Of a stretch of DNA of 64,000 nucleotides, positions 56,537 through 64,000 are shown piece after piece (position 1 is the first letter of the stretch; each line of letters starts with the position of its first letter). Position numbers and translations under genes: made by a program. The notes beneath the pieces are model-generated. The model saw only the letters and a list, made by a program, of their open reading frames with translations. It did no database searches and had not been told where the DNA came from. Source of the stretch: Pseudomonas sp. 8Z (GTDB lineage: Bacteria > Pseudomonadota > Gammaproteobacteria > Pseudomonadales > Pseudomonadaceae); contig NZ_LR733824.1 of assembly GCF_902506535.1 (NCBI RefSeq), positions 712,526 to 776,525 on the forward strand, given 5' to 3'.

Positions 56537-57700
56537 TCAGCCCTGCGCCTGGCGCTTGCGCCCGAGCAGCCAGGCCAACGCCGCCATCACCAACGCCAGC
56601 ACGGTCAGCACCGCGAATGGCAAACGGTAGTTGCCTGACAAGTCACGCGCCAGCCCGGTGAGGATCGGCGTCAGACTACCCAGGCCATAACCGGTGAATA
56701 GCATCATCGCCGTCCAGCGACTGACCGCCAGCGGCGAGCCTGCCTCATACAGGGGTAACACCAACGACAACGCAAAAGAGCCGCCCAGCGAGAACCCCAT
56801 AACGAAGGCGAACACCTCGGGCAGCAGGCCGGGTAGGAAGGTGATCATCGCCAGGCATAGGCAGGTGGTCAGCCCACAGAGCATTAACAGGGTGTAACGG
56901 GCATCGAAGCGCTGCGCCAACCAGGGCAGCAGGAAGGAGCTGGGCAGGCCCATGAGCATGATGATGCTGAGCAGCGAATTGCTGTGCAGCATGCTCAAAC
57001 CAGCCTCGTGGTAACGCGCCACGATCCAGGTGGCGATGGCGTAGAACAGCCCCGCTTGAATGGCGAAGAAGCTGCTCAACAACCAGGCGCGCGGTTCACG
57101 CCAGGGCAGCCCTGCCGATTCGCCCTCCTGGGGGCCGCCGACCTGATTGGGCAAGCCCATCCACAGCAGCGTCGCAATCAGCGCCGGCACGGACCAAATG
57201 GCCAGGCCGAAATACCAGGCATCACCGAACAGGCCGGTCAATGGCGCAGTCAGCACCGCACCGCCCGCCCCGCCCAGCGCCATCCCCAGGGAATACCAGC
57301 CCACCACGCGCCCGACCTGGCCAACGAAATGACGTTTGATGAACCCCGATAGCAACGGTCCAGCCACCGCAATGGCGGCTCCGAGCACAATGGCGCTGCC
57401 GATTAGCAGGTAACTGTGTTGCGCGGCCAGACGCGTCAATACGGCCAGAGCGATCAATCCCAAGCACAACATGATCGTGCGCTCCAGGCCCAAGCGTTGC
57501 GCCAAACGCGGTGCCAGCGGCGCCAACAAGCCCATACACAACACCGGCAACGCGGTGGTCAGGCTAATAAAGCCGCGGCTCAGAGAAAGTTCGGTGGCAA
57601 TGCGCTCGATAAGCGGCGCGAGGGAGGTGATACCAGGGCGCAGGTTGAACGCCGCCAGTATCAGAGCCAGCAGCAGCAGGCTCCGAGGAAGAACAGTCAC
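56537..57700 (-). CDS. MFS transporter, CynX/NimT (cyanate permease-like) family
   Basis: The 387-residue protein has twelve hydrophobic helices. The N-terminal LILAAFNLRPGITSLAPLIERIATEL and the later WYSLGMALGGAGGAVLTAPLTGLFGDAWYFGL are typical of the CynX/NimT (YycB) group, which moves cyanate, nitroimidazole or similar small compounds. The substrate is not predictable here. It stands alone, with 73 bp to the hypothetical gene downstream. Confidence 0.87.
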   Translation of the reverse strand: MTVLPRSLLLLALILAAFNLRPGITSLAPLIERIATELSLSRGFISLTTALPVLCMGLLAPLAPRLAQRLGLERTIMLCLGLIALAVLTRLAAQHSYLLIGSAIVLGAAIAVAGPLLSGFIKRHFVGQVGRVVGWYSLGMALGGAGGAVLTAPLTGLFGDAWYFGLAIWSVPALIATLLWMGLPNQVGGPQEGESAGLPWREPRAWLLSSFFAIQAGLFYAIATWIVARYHEAGLSMLHSNSLLSIIMLMGLPSSFLLPWLAQRFDARYTLLMLCGLTTCLCLAMITFLPGLLPEVFAFVMGFSLGGSFALSLVLPLYEAGSPLAVSRWTAMMLFTGYGLGSLTPILTGLARDLSGNYRLPFAVLTVLALVMAALAWLLGRKRQAQG

Positions 57701-57795
57701 AGGCTATCCACAATCGTACGGCAGGCAGGGGGCGCCACCCTACCGCTGTCACTCTGGCGGGGCAAGCCCGCCGGGGCGATAAGCTGACCTACTGG

Positions 57796-58608
57796 TCAAT
57801 CCTTGGGACGGGCCTTGCTGCGCATTTTCTCAGCCATGCTGGCCATTTCATCATAGAGCGCCTGTGGGTTTTTCTGCTTCAACTCCCACGCCATGCGCCC
57901 CATCTCATGCGGCAGGATAAGGAAGCTGCCCTTGGCCATCTGCGCATGGATGTAGTCGGCGATATCCGCCGCACTGATCGGCGAACTCTCCAGTAACTTG
58001 CCCACCTGCGCCTTCATGGCCGGCGTCGGGCCACGGAAGGAGTCGAGCAGATTGGTCTGGAAGAACGACGGACACACCACGTGCACGCCGACTTCCTGTT
58101 CGCGCAGCTCCACCAGCAGGCTTTCCGAGAGCGCCACCACACCGGCCTTGGCCACGTTGTAGTTGCTCATCGCAGGCCCTTGCATCAAGGCCGCCATGGA
58201 GGCGATGTTGACGATCTTGCCCTTGCTCTTCTCCAGCAGCGGCAGGAACGCCTTGCAGCCTTTGACCACGCCCATCAGGTTAATCGCGATCTGCCAATCC
58301 CAGTCCTCCAGTGACAACTCGGCGAAAAAACCACCAGAGGCCACGCCGGCGTTGTTGACGATGACATCGATGCCGCCGAACTTCACCTCGCAGGCCTGGG
58401 CCAGCGCCGTCAGTTGGCTGTAATCACGCACATCGCAGCGCTGAGTGAAGCCATCGCCGCCGACCTCACGCACCATCGCCAGGGTTTCAGCCAGGCCGCC
58501 TTCATTGACATCCGACAGCGCCAGTTGCCAGCCATCGCGCGCCCAGCGCAGAGCGATTTCACGCCCCAGTCCGGAACCTGCACCCGTGATCATCATGCGA
58601 TTTTGCAT
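57796..58608 (-). CDS. Short-chain dehydrogenase/reductase
   Basis: The 270-residue SDR enzyme has the cofactor motif TGAGSGLGREIALRW at the N-terminus, NNAGVASGG near 85, catalytic serine in IVNIASMAALMQG and YNVAKAG (YxxxK) near 150. The ATG at 58608 (MQNRMMITGAG) is chosen. The open frame adds ten codons. The C-terminal extension, rich in Glu and Lys (MASMAEKMRSK), is typical of fatty/acyl-type SDRs of unknown substrate. Confidence 0.88.
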   Translation of the reverse strand: MQNRMMITGAGSGLGREIALRWARDGWQLALSDVNEGGLAETLAMVREVGGDGFTQRCDVRDYSQLTALAQACEVKFGGIDVIVNNAGVASGGFFAELSLEDWDWQIAINLMGVVKGCKAFLPLLEKSKGKIVNIASMAALMQGPAMSNYNVAKAGVVALSESLLVELREQEVGVHVVCPSFFQTNLLDSFRGPTPAMKAQVGKLLESSPISAADIADYIHAQMAKGSFLILPHEMGRMAWELKQKNPQALYDEMASMAEKMRSKARPKD

Positions 58609-58707
58609 AGAGGCCTGCCTTTGAGTGTTCGTTTGCAATGGCTGGCAGTGTAGCGAAGGCAGTGGCGGCTCCGAGCCTTCATCAGCCCCATGAATAGGCA
58701 GGGCAAA

Positions 58708-59082
58708 TCAGCGCCGCGTGTATCGGCGCCAACGCCACAGCAGCGCGGTATAAACCGTGGCGTTGAGCACAATCACCACGGCCGCGAGCCCGAGCTGAAT
58801 CTGCGGCGTCAAACCGGCGGGATAGATCACCGGCAGCACATAGTGCTCGACGAAGCTACCTGCATATCCGGCATCGCCTGCCGCTCGACGCAACTGATTT
58901 TCCCAGGGCGTCAGTGGGCAAATCAGGTGAAAGGCCTCCACCACAATGCCCCAAGCCACGGCAGGTAAGTGCAACCAACTCAGGCGCGGCCAACGCCAGA
59001 GCAGCAAGCCGCCCAGCAAGACGAACGCAATGAACGCCAGATGCAGCAGCACCAACGCATCGGCAGCCAGGCGCCAGAGCAT
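58708..59082 (-). CDS. DUF2784 family membrane protein
   Basis: The 124-residue protein has three to four membrane helices and the DUF2784 signature: DALVLLHLAFIAFVLLGG, AWGIVVEAFHLICPLTPWEN, then GYAGSFVEHYVLPVIYPAG. The function is unknown. The ATG overlaps the stop of the upstream cupin gene by one base, so translation is coupled. Confidence 0.88.
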   Translation of the reverse strand: MLWRLAADALVLLHLAFIAFVLLGGLLLWRWPRLSWLHLPAVAWGIVVEAFHLICPLTPWENQLRRAAGDAGYAGSFVEHYVLPVIYPAGLTPQIQLGLAAVVIVLNATVYTALLWRWRRYTRR

Positions 59083-59411
59083 CAGTCGACCACGAACAGC
59101 CGCGCGCCGACGGCGGTGGACGAGCGATGAGCCTCAGCACCATCGACCACCTGATAGCTCATGCCCGGTTTGAGCACGAACACCCGACCATCTTCCAACT
59201 CGGTGTGCAGCTCTCCGTCCAGGCACAACAACACATGCCCCTTGTGGCACCAATGGTCGACCAGGTAGCCAGGCGAATATTCCACCATGCGAACCCGTAT
59301 CGCCCCGAAGGTGCAGGTTCGCCAATAAGCGGTTCCACTGTCCCCTGGATGCTCGGTCGGACTGAGCGCGGCCCAGTCAGTCACACCGAAGGGAATATCG
59401 CTGATCTGCAC
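59082..59411 (-). CDS. DHCW-motif cupin-fold protein
   Basis: The 109-residue small cupin has VDHWCHKGHVLLCLDGELHTELEDG in its first metal-binding motif (the DHCW-type box) and GMSYQVVDG in the second half. The start is GTG at 59411 (MQISDIPFGVTDW), nine bases after CAGGAG. A TTG two codons earlier is less likely. It is coupled to the DUF2784 gene. The ligand is unknown. Confidence 0.87.
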   Translation of the reverse strand: MQISDIPFGVTDWAALSPTEHPGDSGTAYWRTCTFGAIRVRMVEYSPGYLVDHWCHKGHVLLCLDGELHTELEDGRVFVLKPGMSYQVVDGAEAHRSSTAVGARLFVVD

Positions 59412-59603
59412 GCACAATCACTCCTGAATAGATGAAGAGCGAGCCTATACGAACGTCTCTGAACGTGAGATCCATAGATAAAACAGGTCGAAAAAAGACA
59501 ATCAATACCCAAAGACTATCAAGCCCATGCAAGGCCCGAATTTCCACAGAAGCCTGCAGCGCACTAGCCTTCACTAAGCAAATGATTCGCAACGAGGTGC
59601 GCC

Positions 59604-59828
59604 ATGCTCAAGACCCTGACCTTCACCATCATGCATTTCTGCATCGCCTTCAGCGTGGCGTATCTGCTGACTGGCAGCATCGCGGTCAGCGGCCTGGTCG
59701 CGGCGGTCGAGCCTCTGTGCAATTCGGTTGGTTTCTACTTCCACGAAAAACTCTGGCAGCGTTTCGAAAAGAATCGCCAAACACCCGGCGAACGCCCAAA
59801 GCACGCCTGGCTGCATCACCACGCCTGA
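59604..59828 (+). CDS. DUF2061 family membrane protein
   Basis: The 74-residue protein has two hydrophobic helices (about 5-28 and 30-48) and the DUF2061 pattern FTIMHFCIAFSVAYLLTGS followed by VEPLCNSVGFYFHEKLWQRF. The C-terminus is rich in histidine. The function is unknown. It stands alone on the plus strand. Confidence 0.88.
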   Translation: MLKTLTFTIMHFCIAFSVAYLLTGSIAVSGLVAAVEPLCNSVGFYFHEKLWQRFEKNRQTPGERPKHAWLHHHA

Positions 59829-60053
59829 GCCAGCGCAATACAGCACGAGCCGCCGCCCATCCAACCGACTGGCCAATCATCCTATGCCGATGGCCGCGCA
59901 ACCTGGCCTGTGCTCAACTGCCGCGCAATGACTTACACATGCGCCATTGGCCAGATCGGCATTTCAGCGGCGCAAATGGCACTTTGCCTGGATAGCCGTT
60001 GTCATACGCACGCTGTTTATCCCAGACGATCTCTTATTAAAGGGACTTTACCT

Positions 60054-61352
60054 ATGTCCAGCCTTGCACGACTTGCCACCTGGCTCGGTGGCCTGGTTTT
60101 CTGTGTGTCCGCTGCGGCCGCCGATATCGACGTGGCAAGCTATGGCTATCCACTGGCCAACCCCTTCGAAGCCACCATCGTCACCACGCCACCGGAATTG
60201 CGCCCGACGCTGCCGGATGATCGCGACATCGACCAGAGCGACTACTCCGTGCGCCTACGCCCGGACCGCCAGTTCGAATTGCTCGACAACTTCTGGCCCG
60301 TAACCCGCATGCACTACCGCCTGGCCGAGCAGAAAGGCAAGGCACCACTGATTTTCATTATTTCCGGCACCGGCGCGAGCTACAGCAGTACCACCACCGA
60401 ATACCTGAAGAAACTGTTCTACGGCGCGGGCTACCATGTGGTACAGCTCTCCTCACCCACCAGTTATGACTTCATGGCCTCGGCATCACGCTCCGCCACC
60501 CCCGGCTACAGCCCAGATGATGCCGACGACCTGTATCGCGCCATGCAAGCGGTTCGCGCGCAGCATCCGAATCTGCAAGTCAGCGACTTCATGCTCACCG
60601 GCTACAGCCTGGGCGCCCTGCATGCCGCTTTCGTCAGCCATCTGGACGAAACCCGCCGCGCCTTCAACTTCAAGCGCGTGCTGCTGCTTAACCCGCCAGT
60701 GAACCTCTACACCTCGATCAGCAACCTCGACAAGCTGGTGCAAACCCGTGTGCAGGGCATCGACAACAGCACCAATTTCTACGAACTGGTGCTGAGCAAG
60801 CTGACCCGCTACTTCAACGACAAGGGCGGTTTCGACATCAACGAAGCCATGCTCTATGACTTCCAACGCTCCAAAGAGCACCTCACCGACGAGCAGATGG
60901 CCATGCTGATTGGCACCTCGTTCCGTTTCTCTGCGGCCGATATCGTATTCACCTCAGATCTGCTCAACCGCCGCGGCCTGATCACCCCACGCGATTACCA
61001 CATCAACGAAGGCACCAGCCTCACGCCATTCTTCCAGGCAGCGCTGCGCTGCGACTTCGATTGCTACATCACCGAACAACTGGTGCCCATGTGGCGCGCC
61101 CGCTACGACGGCGGCAGCCTCAACCAACTGGTGCATGACACCAGCCTCTACGCGCTGGAGGACTACCTCAAAAGCAGTGACAAGGTTGCCGTGATGCACA
61201 ACGCCGATGATCTGATCCTCGGCAAAGGCGATATCGGCTTCCTGCGCCGCACCTTCGGCGACCGCTTGACCCTGTACCCGCGTGGCGGGCACTGCGGCAA
61301 CCTCAACTACCGCGTCAACAGCGACGCCATGCTGGAGTTCTTCCGTGGCTAA
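60054..61352 (+). CDS. Secreted alpha/beta hydrolase-type protein upstream of mlaA
   Basis: The 432-residue protein has a signal peptide ending near CVSAAAADID, then an alpha/beta hydrolase-like domain. IFIISGTGASYSS leads into the fold, the nucleophile elbow is LTGYSLGALHAAF (serine near 184), a candidate acid lies in MHNADDLIL (near 385) and a candidate base in RGGHCGNLN (near 406). The ATG at 60054 follows AAGGG. The stop overlaps the mlaA start by eight bases. The same gene pair occurs in P. aeruginosa. A role in outer-membrane lipid turnover is inferred. Confidence 0.82.
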   Translation: MSSLARLATWLGGLVFCVSAAAADIDVASYGYPLANPFEATIVTTPPELRPTLPDDRDIDQSDYSVRLRPDRQFELLDNFWPVTRMHYRLAEQKGKAPLIFIISGTGASYSSTTTEYLKKLFYGAGYHVVQLSSPTSYDFMASASRSATPGYSPDDADDLYRAMQAVRAQHPNLQVSDFMLTGYSLGALHAAFVSHLDETRRAFNFKRVLLLNPPVNLYTSISNLDKLVQTRVQGIDNSTNFYELVLSKLTRYFNDKGGFDINEAMLYDFQRSKEHLTDEQMAMLIGTSFRFSAADIVFTSDLLNRRGLITPRDYHINEGTSLTPFFQAALRCDFDCYITEQLVPMWRARYDGGSLNQLVHDTSLYALEDYLKSSDKVAVMHNADDLILGKGDIGFLRRTFGDRLTLYPRGGHCGNLNYRVNSDAMLEFFRG

Positions 61353-62115
61353 GCACAAAATCCTGATCGCCGCCCTGCTGCTGAGCAGCGGGCAGGCAAT
61401 GGCCGCAGGCCAAGTCGATGATGATGGTTTCACCAATCCACTGCAGGAGCTCAAGTTCAATCCGGGGCTCGACCAACAGGAGTTCGAACGCGCCTCCAGC
61501 GACGCCCTGCAGGTCTACGACCCGCTTGAGTCATGGAACCGCCGCGTCTACCACTTCAACTACCGTTTCGATCAGTGGGTATTCTTGCCTGTCGTCGAGG
61601 GCTACCAGTACGTTACGCCCAACCTGATACAGACCGGCGTGCACAACTTCTTCAGCAACCTCGGCGAAATCCCCAGCCTGGCCAACAGCCTGCTGCAGCT
61701 CAAGGGCGAACGGGCGATGAACAACACCGCGCGCCTGCTGTTCAACACCATCCTCGGCATCGGCGGTCTGTGGGACCCTGCCACTGCCATGGGCCTGCCC
61801 AAGTACCGCGAGGATTTCGGCCAGACCCTCGGCTACTACGGCGTACCGGCCGGCCCCTACCTGATGCTGCCACTGCTCGGCCCTTCCAACCTGCGTGACA
61901 CGGGCGGCCTGGTCGCCGACTACAGCCTGGAAACTGCGGTGAATTACCTGAACGTCGCCGAAGCGAGCAGTGACAACCCCGGCATCACGGTCTTCAGAGC
62001 GGTCGACCAGCGCGCCAATACCAGTTTCCGCTACGGCCAGTTCAGCTCGCCATTCGAGTACGAGAAGCTGCGTTTCTTCTATCACGAGTCCCGCAAACTG
62101 CAGATCGCGGACTGA
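61345..62115 (+). CDS. mlaA: Outer-membrane lipid asymmetry protein MlaA (VacJ)
   Basis: The protein has 256 residues from GTG at 61345, eight bases after GGAG, overlapping the previous gene. The signal ends in AMAAG, without the lipobox cysteine seen in E. coli MlaA. Family segments are DPLESWNRRVYHFNYRFD, GVHNFFSNLGEIPSLANSLLQL and EDFGQTLGYYGVPAGPYLMLPLLGPSNLRDT. MlaA removes misplaced phospholipids from the outer leaflet. The lack of a lipid anchor is known for many pseudomonads. Confidence 0.94.
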   Translation: MAKHKILIAALLLSSGQAMAAGQVDDDGFTNPLQELKFNPGLDQQEFERASSDALQVYDPLESWNRRVYHFNYRFDQWVFLPVVEGYQYVTPNLIQTGVHNFFSNLGEIPSLANSLLQLKGERAMNNTARLLFNTILGIGGLWDPATAMGLPKYREDFGQTLGYYGVPAGPYLMLPLLGPSNLRDTGGLVADYSLETAVNYLNVAEASSDNPGITVFRAVDQRANTSFRYGQFSSPFEYEKLRFFYHESRKLQIAD

Positions 62116-62122
62116 CTCTCAA

Positions 62123-62157
62123 TCGGCAATGAATCGATTTATTCGATTCATTGCCGA
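62123..62157 (+). terminator. Terminator after mlaA
   Basis: TCGGCAATGAATCGA (62123-62137) pairs perfectly with TCGATTCATTGCCGA (62143-62157) around a five-base loop, a 15-bp stem followed by a short T run. It lies eight bases after the mlaA stop. Confidence 0.85.
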
Positions 62158-62228
62158 AGTATTTTCCAACCATTTATCGACTCAATACGCCTAGCATGGC
62201 GGCATTCCTTAACGTACAGGAGCCCGCC

Positions 62229-63083
62229 ATGACCCAGCACCGCCGCGTTCTCAGCATCCAACCCGGCCAACGCGCATCAGACGGCGCAGGCGTACGCCTC
62301 AACCGCGTGATAGGTGGCGCTGGCCTGGAGCGCTTCGACCCGTTCCTGATGCTCGATGAATTCGCCACAGATAACCCCGACGACTACATCGCCGGTTTCC
62401 CACCGCACCCGCACCGCGGTTTCGAAACCGTCACCTACATGCTCGAAGGGCGCATGCGCCATGAGGATCACCTGGGCAACGTCGGCCTGCTCGGCAGCGG
62501 CGGTGTGCAGTGGATGACGGCTGCGCGCGGCATCATCCACAGTGAAATGCCCGAACAGGAATCCGGCGCCATGCGCGGCTTTCAGCTCTGGCTCAACCTA
62601 CCCGCCAAGGACAAGCTCGGCGAGGCCGACTATCGCGATATTCCCGCCACGGACATCCCCCGCCTGACCACGGCACAAGGCGTGGAAGCGGTGGTGATTG
62701 CCGGTCAATTCGACGATGGCCAGATCCAACAGGTCGGCGCCGTGCAACGGCCACACACCGAACCGCATTTGTTCGACCTGCGCCTGCCGGCGGGCGGCGT
62801 TATCAGCCCCAAACTGCCGGACGGACACCGCGTAATGCTCTATGTCTACCAAGGTGAATTGCACTTGCCAGACGCCTGCCCGGATCCGATCAAGACCGGT
62901 CGCCTGGTGCGCCTGTCAAATGAAGGGGCGCTGCAGTTGAGCAGCCGCCAAGGCGCTGGCGTGCTGCTGATTGCGGGCAAACCCTTGAACGAACCCATCG
63001 TGCAGTACGGGCCATTCGTGATGAACAGCCGCGAAGAAATCGAACAGGCCCTGCGTGATTTTCGCGATGGCGTGCTGGCCTGA
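62229..63083 (+). CDS. Pirin family protein
   Basis: The 284-residue bicupin starts at ATG 62229 behind ACAGGAG. The N-terminal cupin has the metal motif FPPHPHRGFETVTYMLEGRMRHEDH with histidines and glutamate, and MTAARGIIHSEMP. The C-terminal half lacks the metal ligands, as usual. Some pirins act as quercetinases or bind pyruvate dehydrogenase. The role here is unknown. Confidence 0.92.
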   Translation: MTQHRRVLSIQPGQRASDGAGVRLNRVIGGAGLERFDPFLMLDEFATDNPDDYIAGFPPHPHRGFETVTYMLEGRMRHEDHLGNVGLLGSGGVQWMTAARGIIHSEMPEQESGAMRGFQLWLNLPAKDKLGEADYRDIPATDIPRLTTAQGVEAVVIAGQFDDGQIQQVGAVQRPHTEPHLFDLRLPAGGVISPKLPDGHRVMLYVYQGELHLPDACPDPIKTGRLVRLSNEGALQLSSRQGAGVLLIAGKPLNEPIVQYGPFVMNSREEIEQALRDFRDGVLA

Positions 63084-63109
63084 ATTGGCACAATACGCAG
63101 CCGCTCGGT

Positions 63110-64000
63110 TTATAGCGGCTGCGTCGCCTCGGCCAACCCAAGGAAGGAGCACAGCTCAGCCTTACGCGCCATGGCGTCCTGATAGCCCAGTTCGATCAAC
63201 TCGTTGCAATAGCCCGACTCGAACAGCAGATAACTGAGCACACCGGCACCACCCGCCTTGGTCGCCCCCGGCCCACGCAAGAACAACCGCAGCACACGCG
63301 GCAGCTCACGCTGATGACGTGCGGCAATCTGATCCAGCGGCCGACTCGGCGCCACCACCAGCACATCCACCGGCTTCATACCCAGCCCCCGGCTGCGCGG
63401 CTCACCCGGCAGCATGGCGCTCAACTGGTTGAGCCGGTTGAGCAATTCAATATCGCTCTCCAGGCTATCGATAAAGGTGCTATTAAGCAGGTGCCCACCG
63501 ATCTGCGCCAGTGTCGGCGGCCTTTGGCTACTAGCGCGCGGCACTTCAGTTGCCGCAGACTGCGCATTGTTGCTGACCCCGATCACCAGTACGCGGCTGG
63601 CGCCCAAATGCAACGCTGGGCTAATCGGTGCCGACTGGCGCACCGCCCCATCGCCAAAATACTCGCGATTGATCTTGGTCGGCGGGAAGATCAACGGAAT
63701 CGACGCGCTGGCCAGCAAATGATCCAACGCCAGGCGCGTCGGAACGCCCACACGCCGATGGCGAAACCAGGGGTCGATGGTCGCGCGGCCCTGATAGAAG
63801 GTCACCGCCTGGCCGCTCTCGTAGCCAAAAGCAGTCACCGCAACCGCGCGCAACTTGCGCTGACGCACGGCAGCAGCAATGCCGGAGAAGTCCAGCTCAC
63901 GCTCAAGCAAATTGCGCAATGGCCTGCTATCGAGCAATGCCACCGGCGTCTCACGTCCCAGGCCCAGAAGGCTATGACCAAGAAACCGCGCAGCCTGATG
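63110..64000 (-). CDS. Patatin-like phospholipase, 5' end beyond the right edge
   Basis: The frame is open from the window edge (HQAARFLGHSLLGLGRETP...) to the stop at 63110, so at least 296 residues are the C-terminal part of a longer gene. The patatin second catalytic element is visible as REYFGDGAVRQSAPISPAL (aspartate of the Ser-Asp dyad), after LLASASIPLIFPP. The GxSxG nucleophile lies outside the window. The patatin domain family hydrolyses phospholipids. The C-terminal helical part ends LGLAEATQPL. Confidence 0.85.
   Translation of the reverse strand, partial: HQAARFLGHSLLGLGRETPVALLDSRPLRNLLERELDFSGIAAAVRQRKLRAVAVTAFGYESGQAVTFYQGRATIDPWFRHRRVGVPTRLALDHLLASASIPLIFPPTKINREYFGDGAVRQSAPISPALHLGASRVLVIGVSNNAQSAATEVPRASSQRPPTLAQIGGHLLNSTFIDSLESDIELLNRLNQLSAMLPGEPRSRGLGMKPVDVLVVAPSRPLDQIAARHQRELPRVLRLFLRGPGATKAGGAGVLSYLLFESGYCNELIELGYQDAMARKAELCSFLGLAEATQPL

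Noticed and set aside
1..64000. CRISPR arrays, insertion sequences, prophage genes, rRNA
   Set aside because: No regular spaced repeats, transposase or phage structural genes, or rRNA sequence were seen anywhere in the window.

Overview
The window looks like the chromosome of a fluorescent-type Pseudomonas. The gene content and order from nadA/tRNA-Lys/queC-queE/tol-pal/ruvCAB/yebC/aspS/dps to oprD/proS follow the P. aeruginosa PA0955-PA0976 neighbourhood, and dgkA-erdR and fpr-finR are Pseudomonas-type pairs. The P. mendocina/alcaliphila group is my best guess from the pectin genes, but that is inference. I see no prophage, insertion sequence, CRISPR array or rRNA.

Region 1 (1-16.7 kb) is the accessory part. 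The 3' end of a type II secretion secretin gene (gspD) is followed by what reads as a complete pectin/galacturonate module. It holds an aldose-1-epimerase-like protein, two divergent FadR-type GntR regulators, a secreted family 28 exo-polygalacturonase (PehX-like), a Cache-type chemoreceptor and a peptide-class ABC transporter (two ATPases, two permeases, two paralogous binding proteins). An enolase-superfamily acid-sugar enzyme is divergent from a KdgM-family oligogalacturonate porin and a uronate dehydrogenase (udh). The logic would be: T2SS and signal peptide export the pectinase, KdgM admits oligomers, the ABC system imports them, Udh oxidises galacturonate to the galactarolactone, and the enolase-family enzyme carries it towards 5-keto-4-deoxy-glucarate. 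The last steps (KdgD-type dehydratase, semialdehyde dehydrogenase) are not in the window. A 24-bp perfect inverted repeat closes the module.

Region 2 (16.7-24 kb) holds fpr/finR, dgkA, erdR, an EamA exporter overlapping tapT tail to tail, a small secreted protein, a small putative ribbon-helix-helix gene with a possibly broken partner ORF, a LOG-family protein and nadA.

Region 3 (24-46.5 kb) is core chromosome. tRNA-Lys is followed by queC/queE, the tol-pal operon (ybgC-tolQRAB-pal-cpoB), ruvCAB, yebC, aspS and dps. After these come a diguanylate cyclase, a membrane-anchored cold-shock-domain protein, slyX with a HIT protein and an unannotated 33-codon ORF, oprD, proS, a lipoprotein and a methyltransferase.

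Region 4 (46.6-64 kb) holds a large divergent class A penicillin-binding protein, a lipoprotein hydrolase, a VF530-type protein, putP, a FemAB-like protein, an OprP/OprO-type porin and ynfA. It continues with an MFS permease, an SDR enzyme, a DUF2784/cupin pair, a DUF2061 protein, a secreted alpha/beta hydrolase overlapping mlaA, a pirin, and a patatin-like phospholipase cut by the right edge.

Most genes sit on the minus strand in operons with tight spacing and recognisable ribosome binding sites. Where the longest open frame was clearly too long, I chose the start from the Shine-Dalgarno sequence, the signal peptide or the family length.
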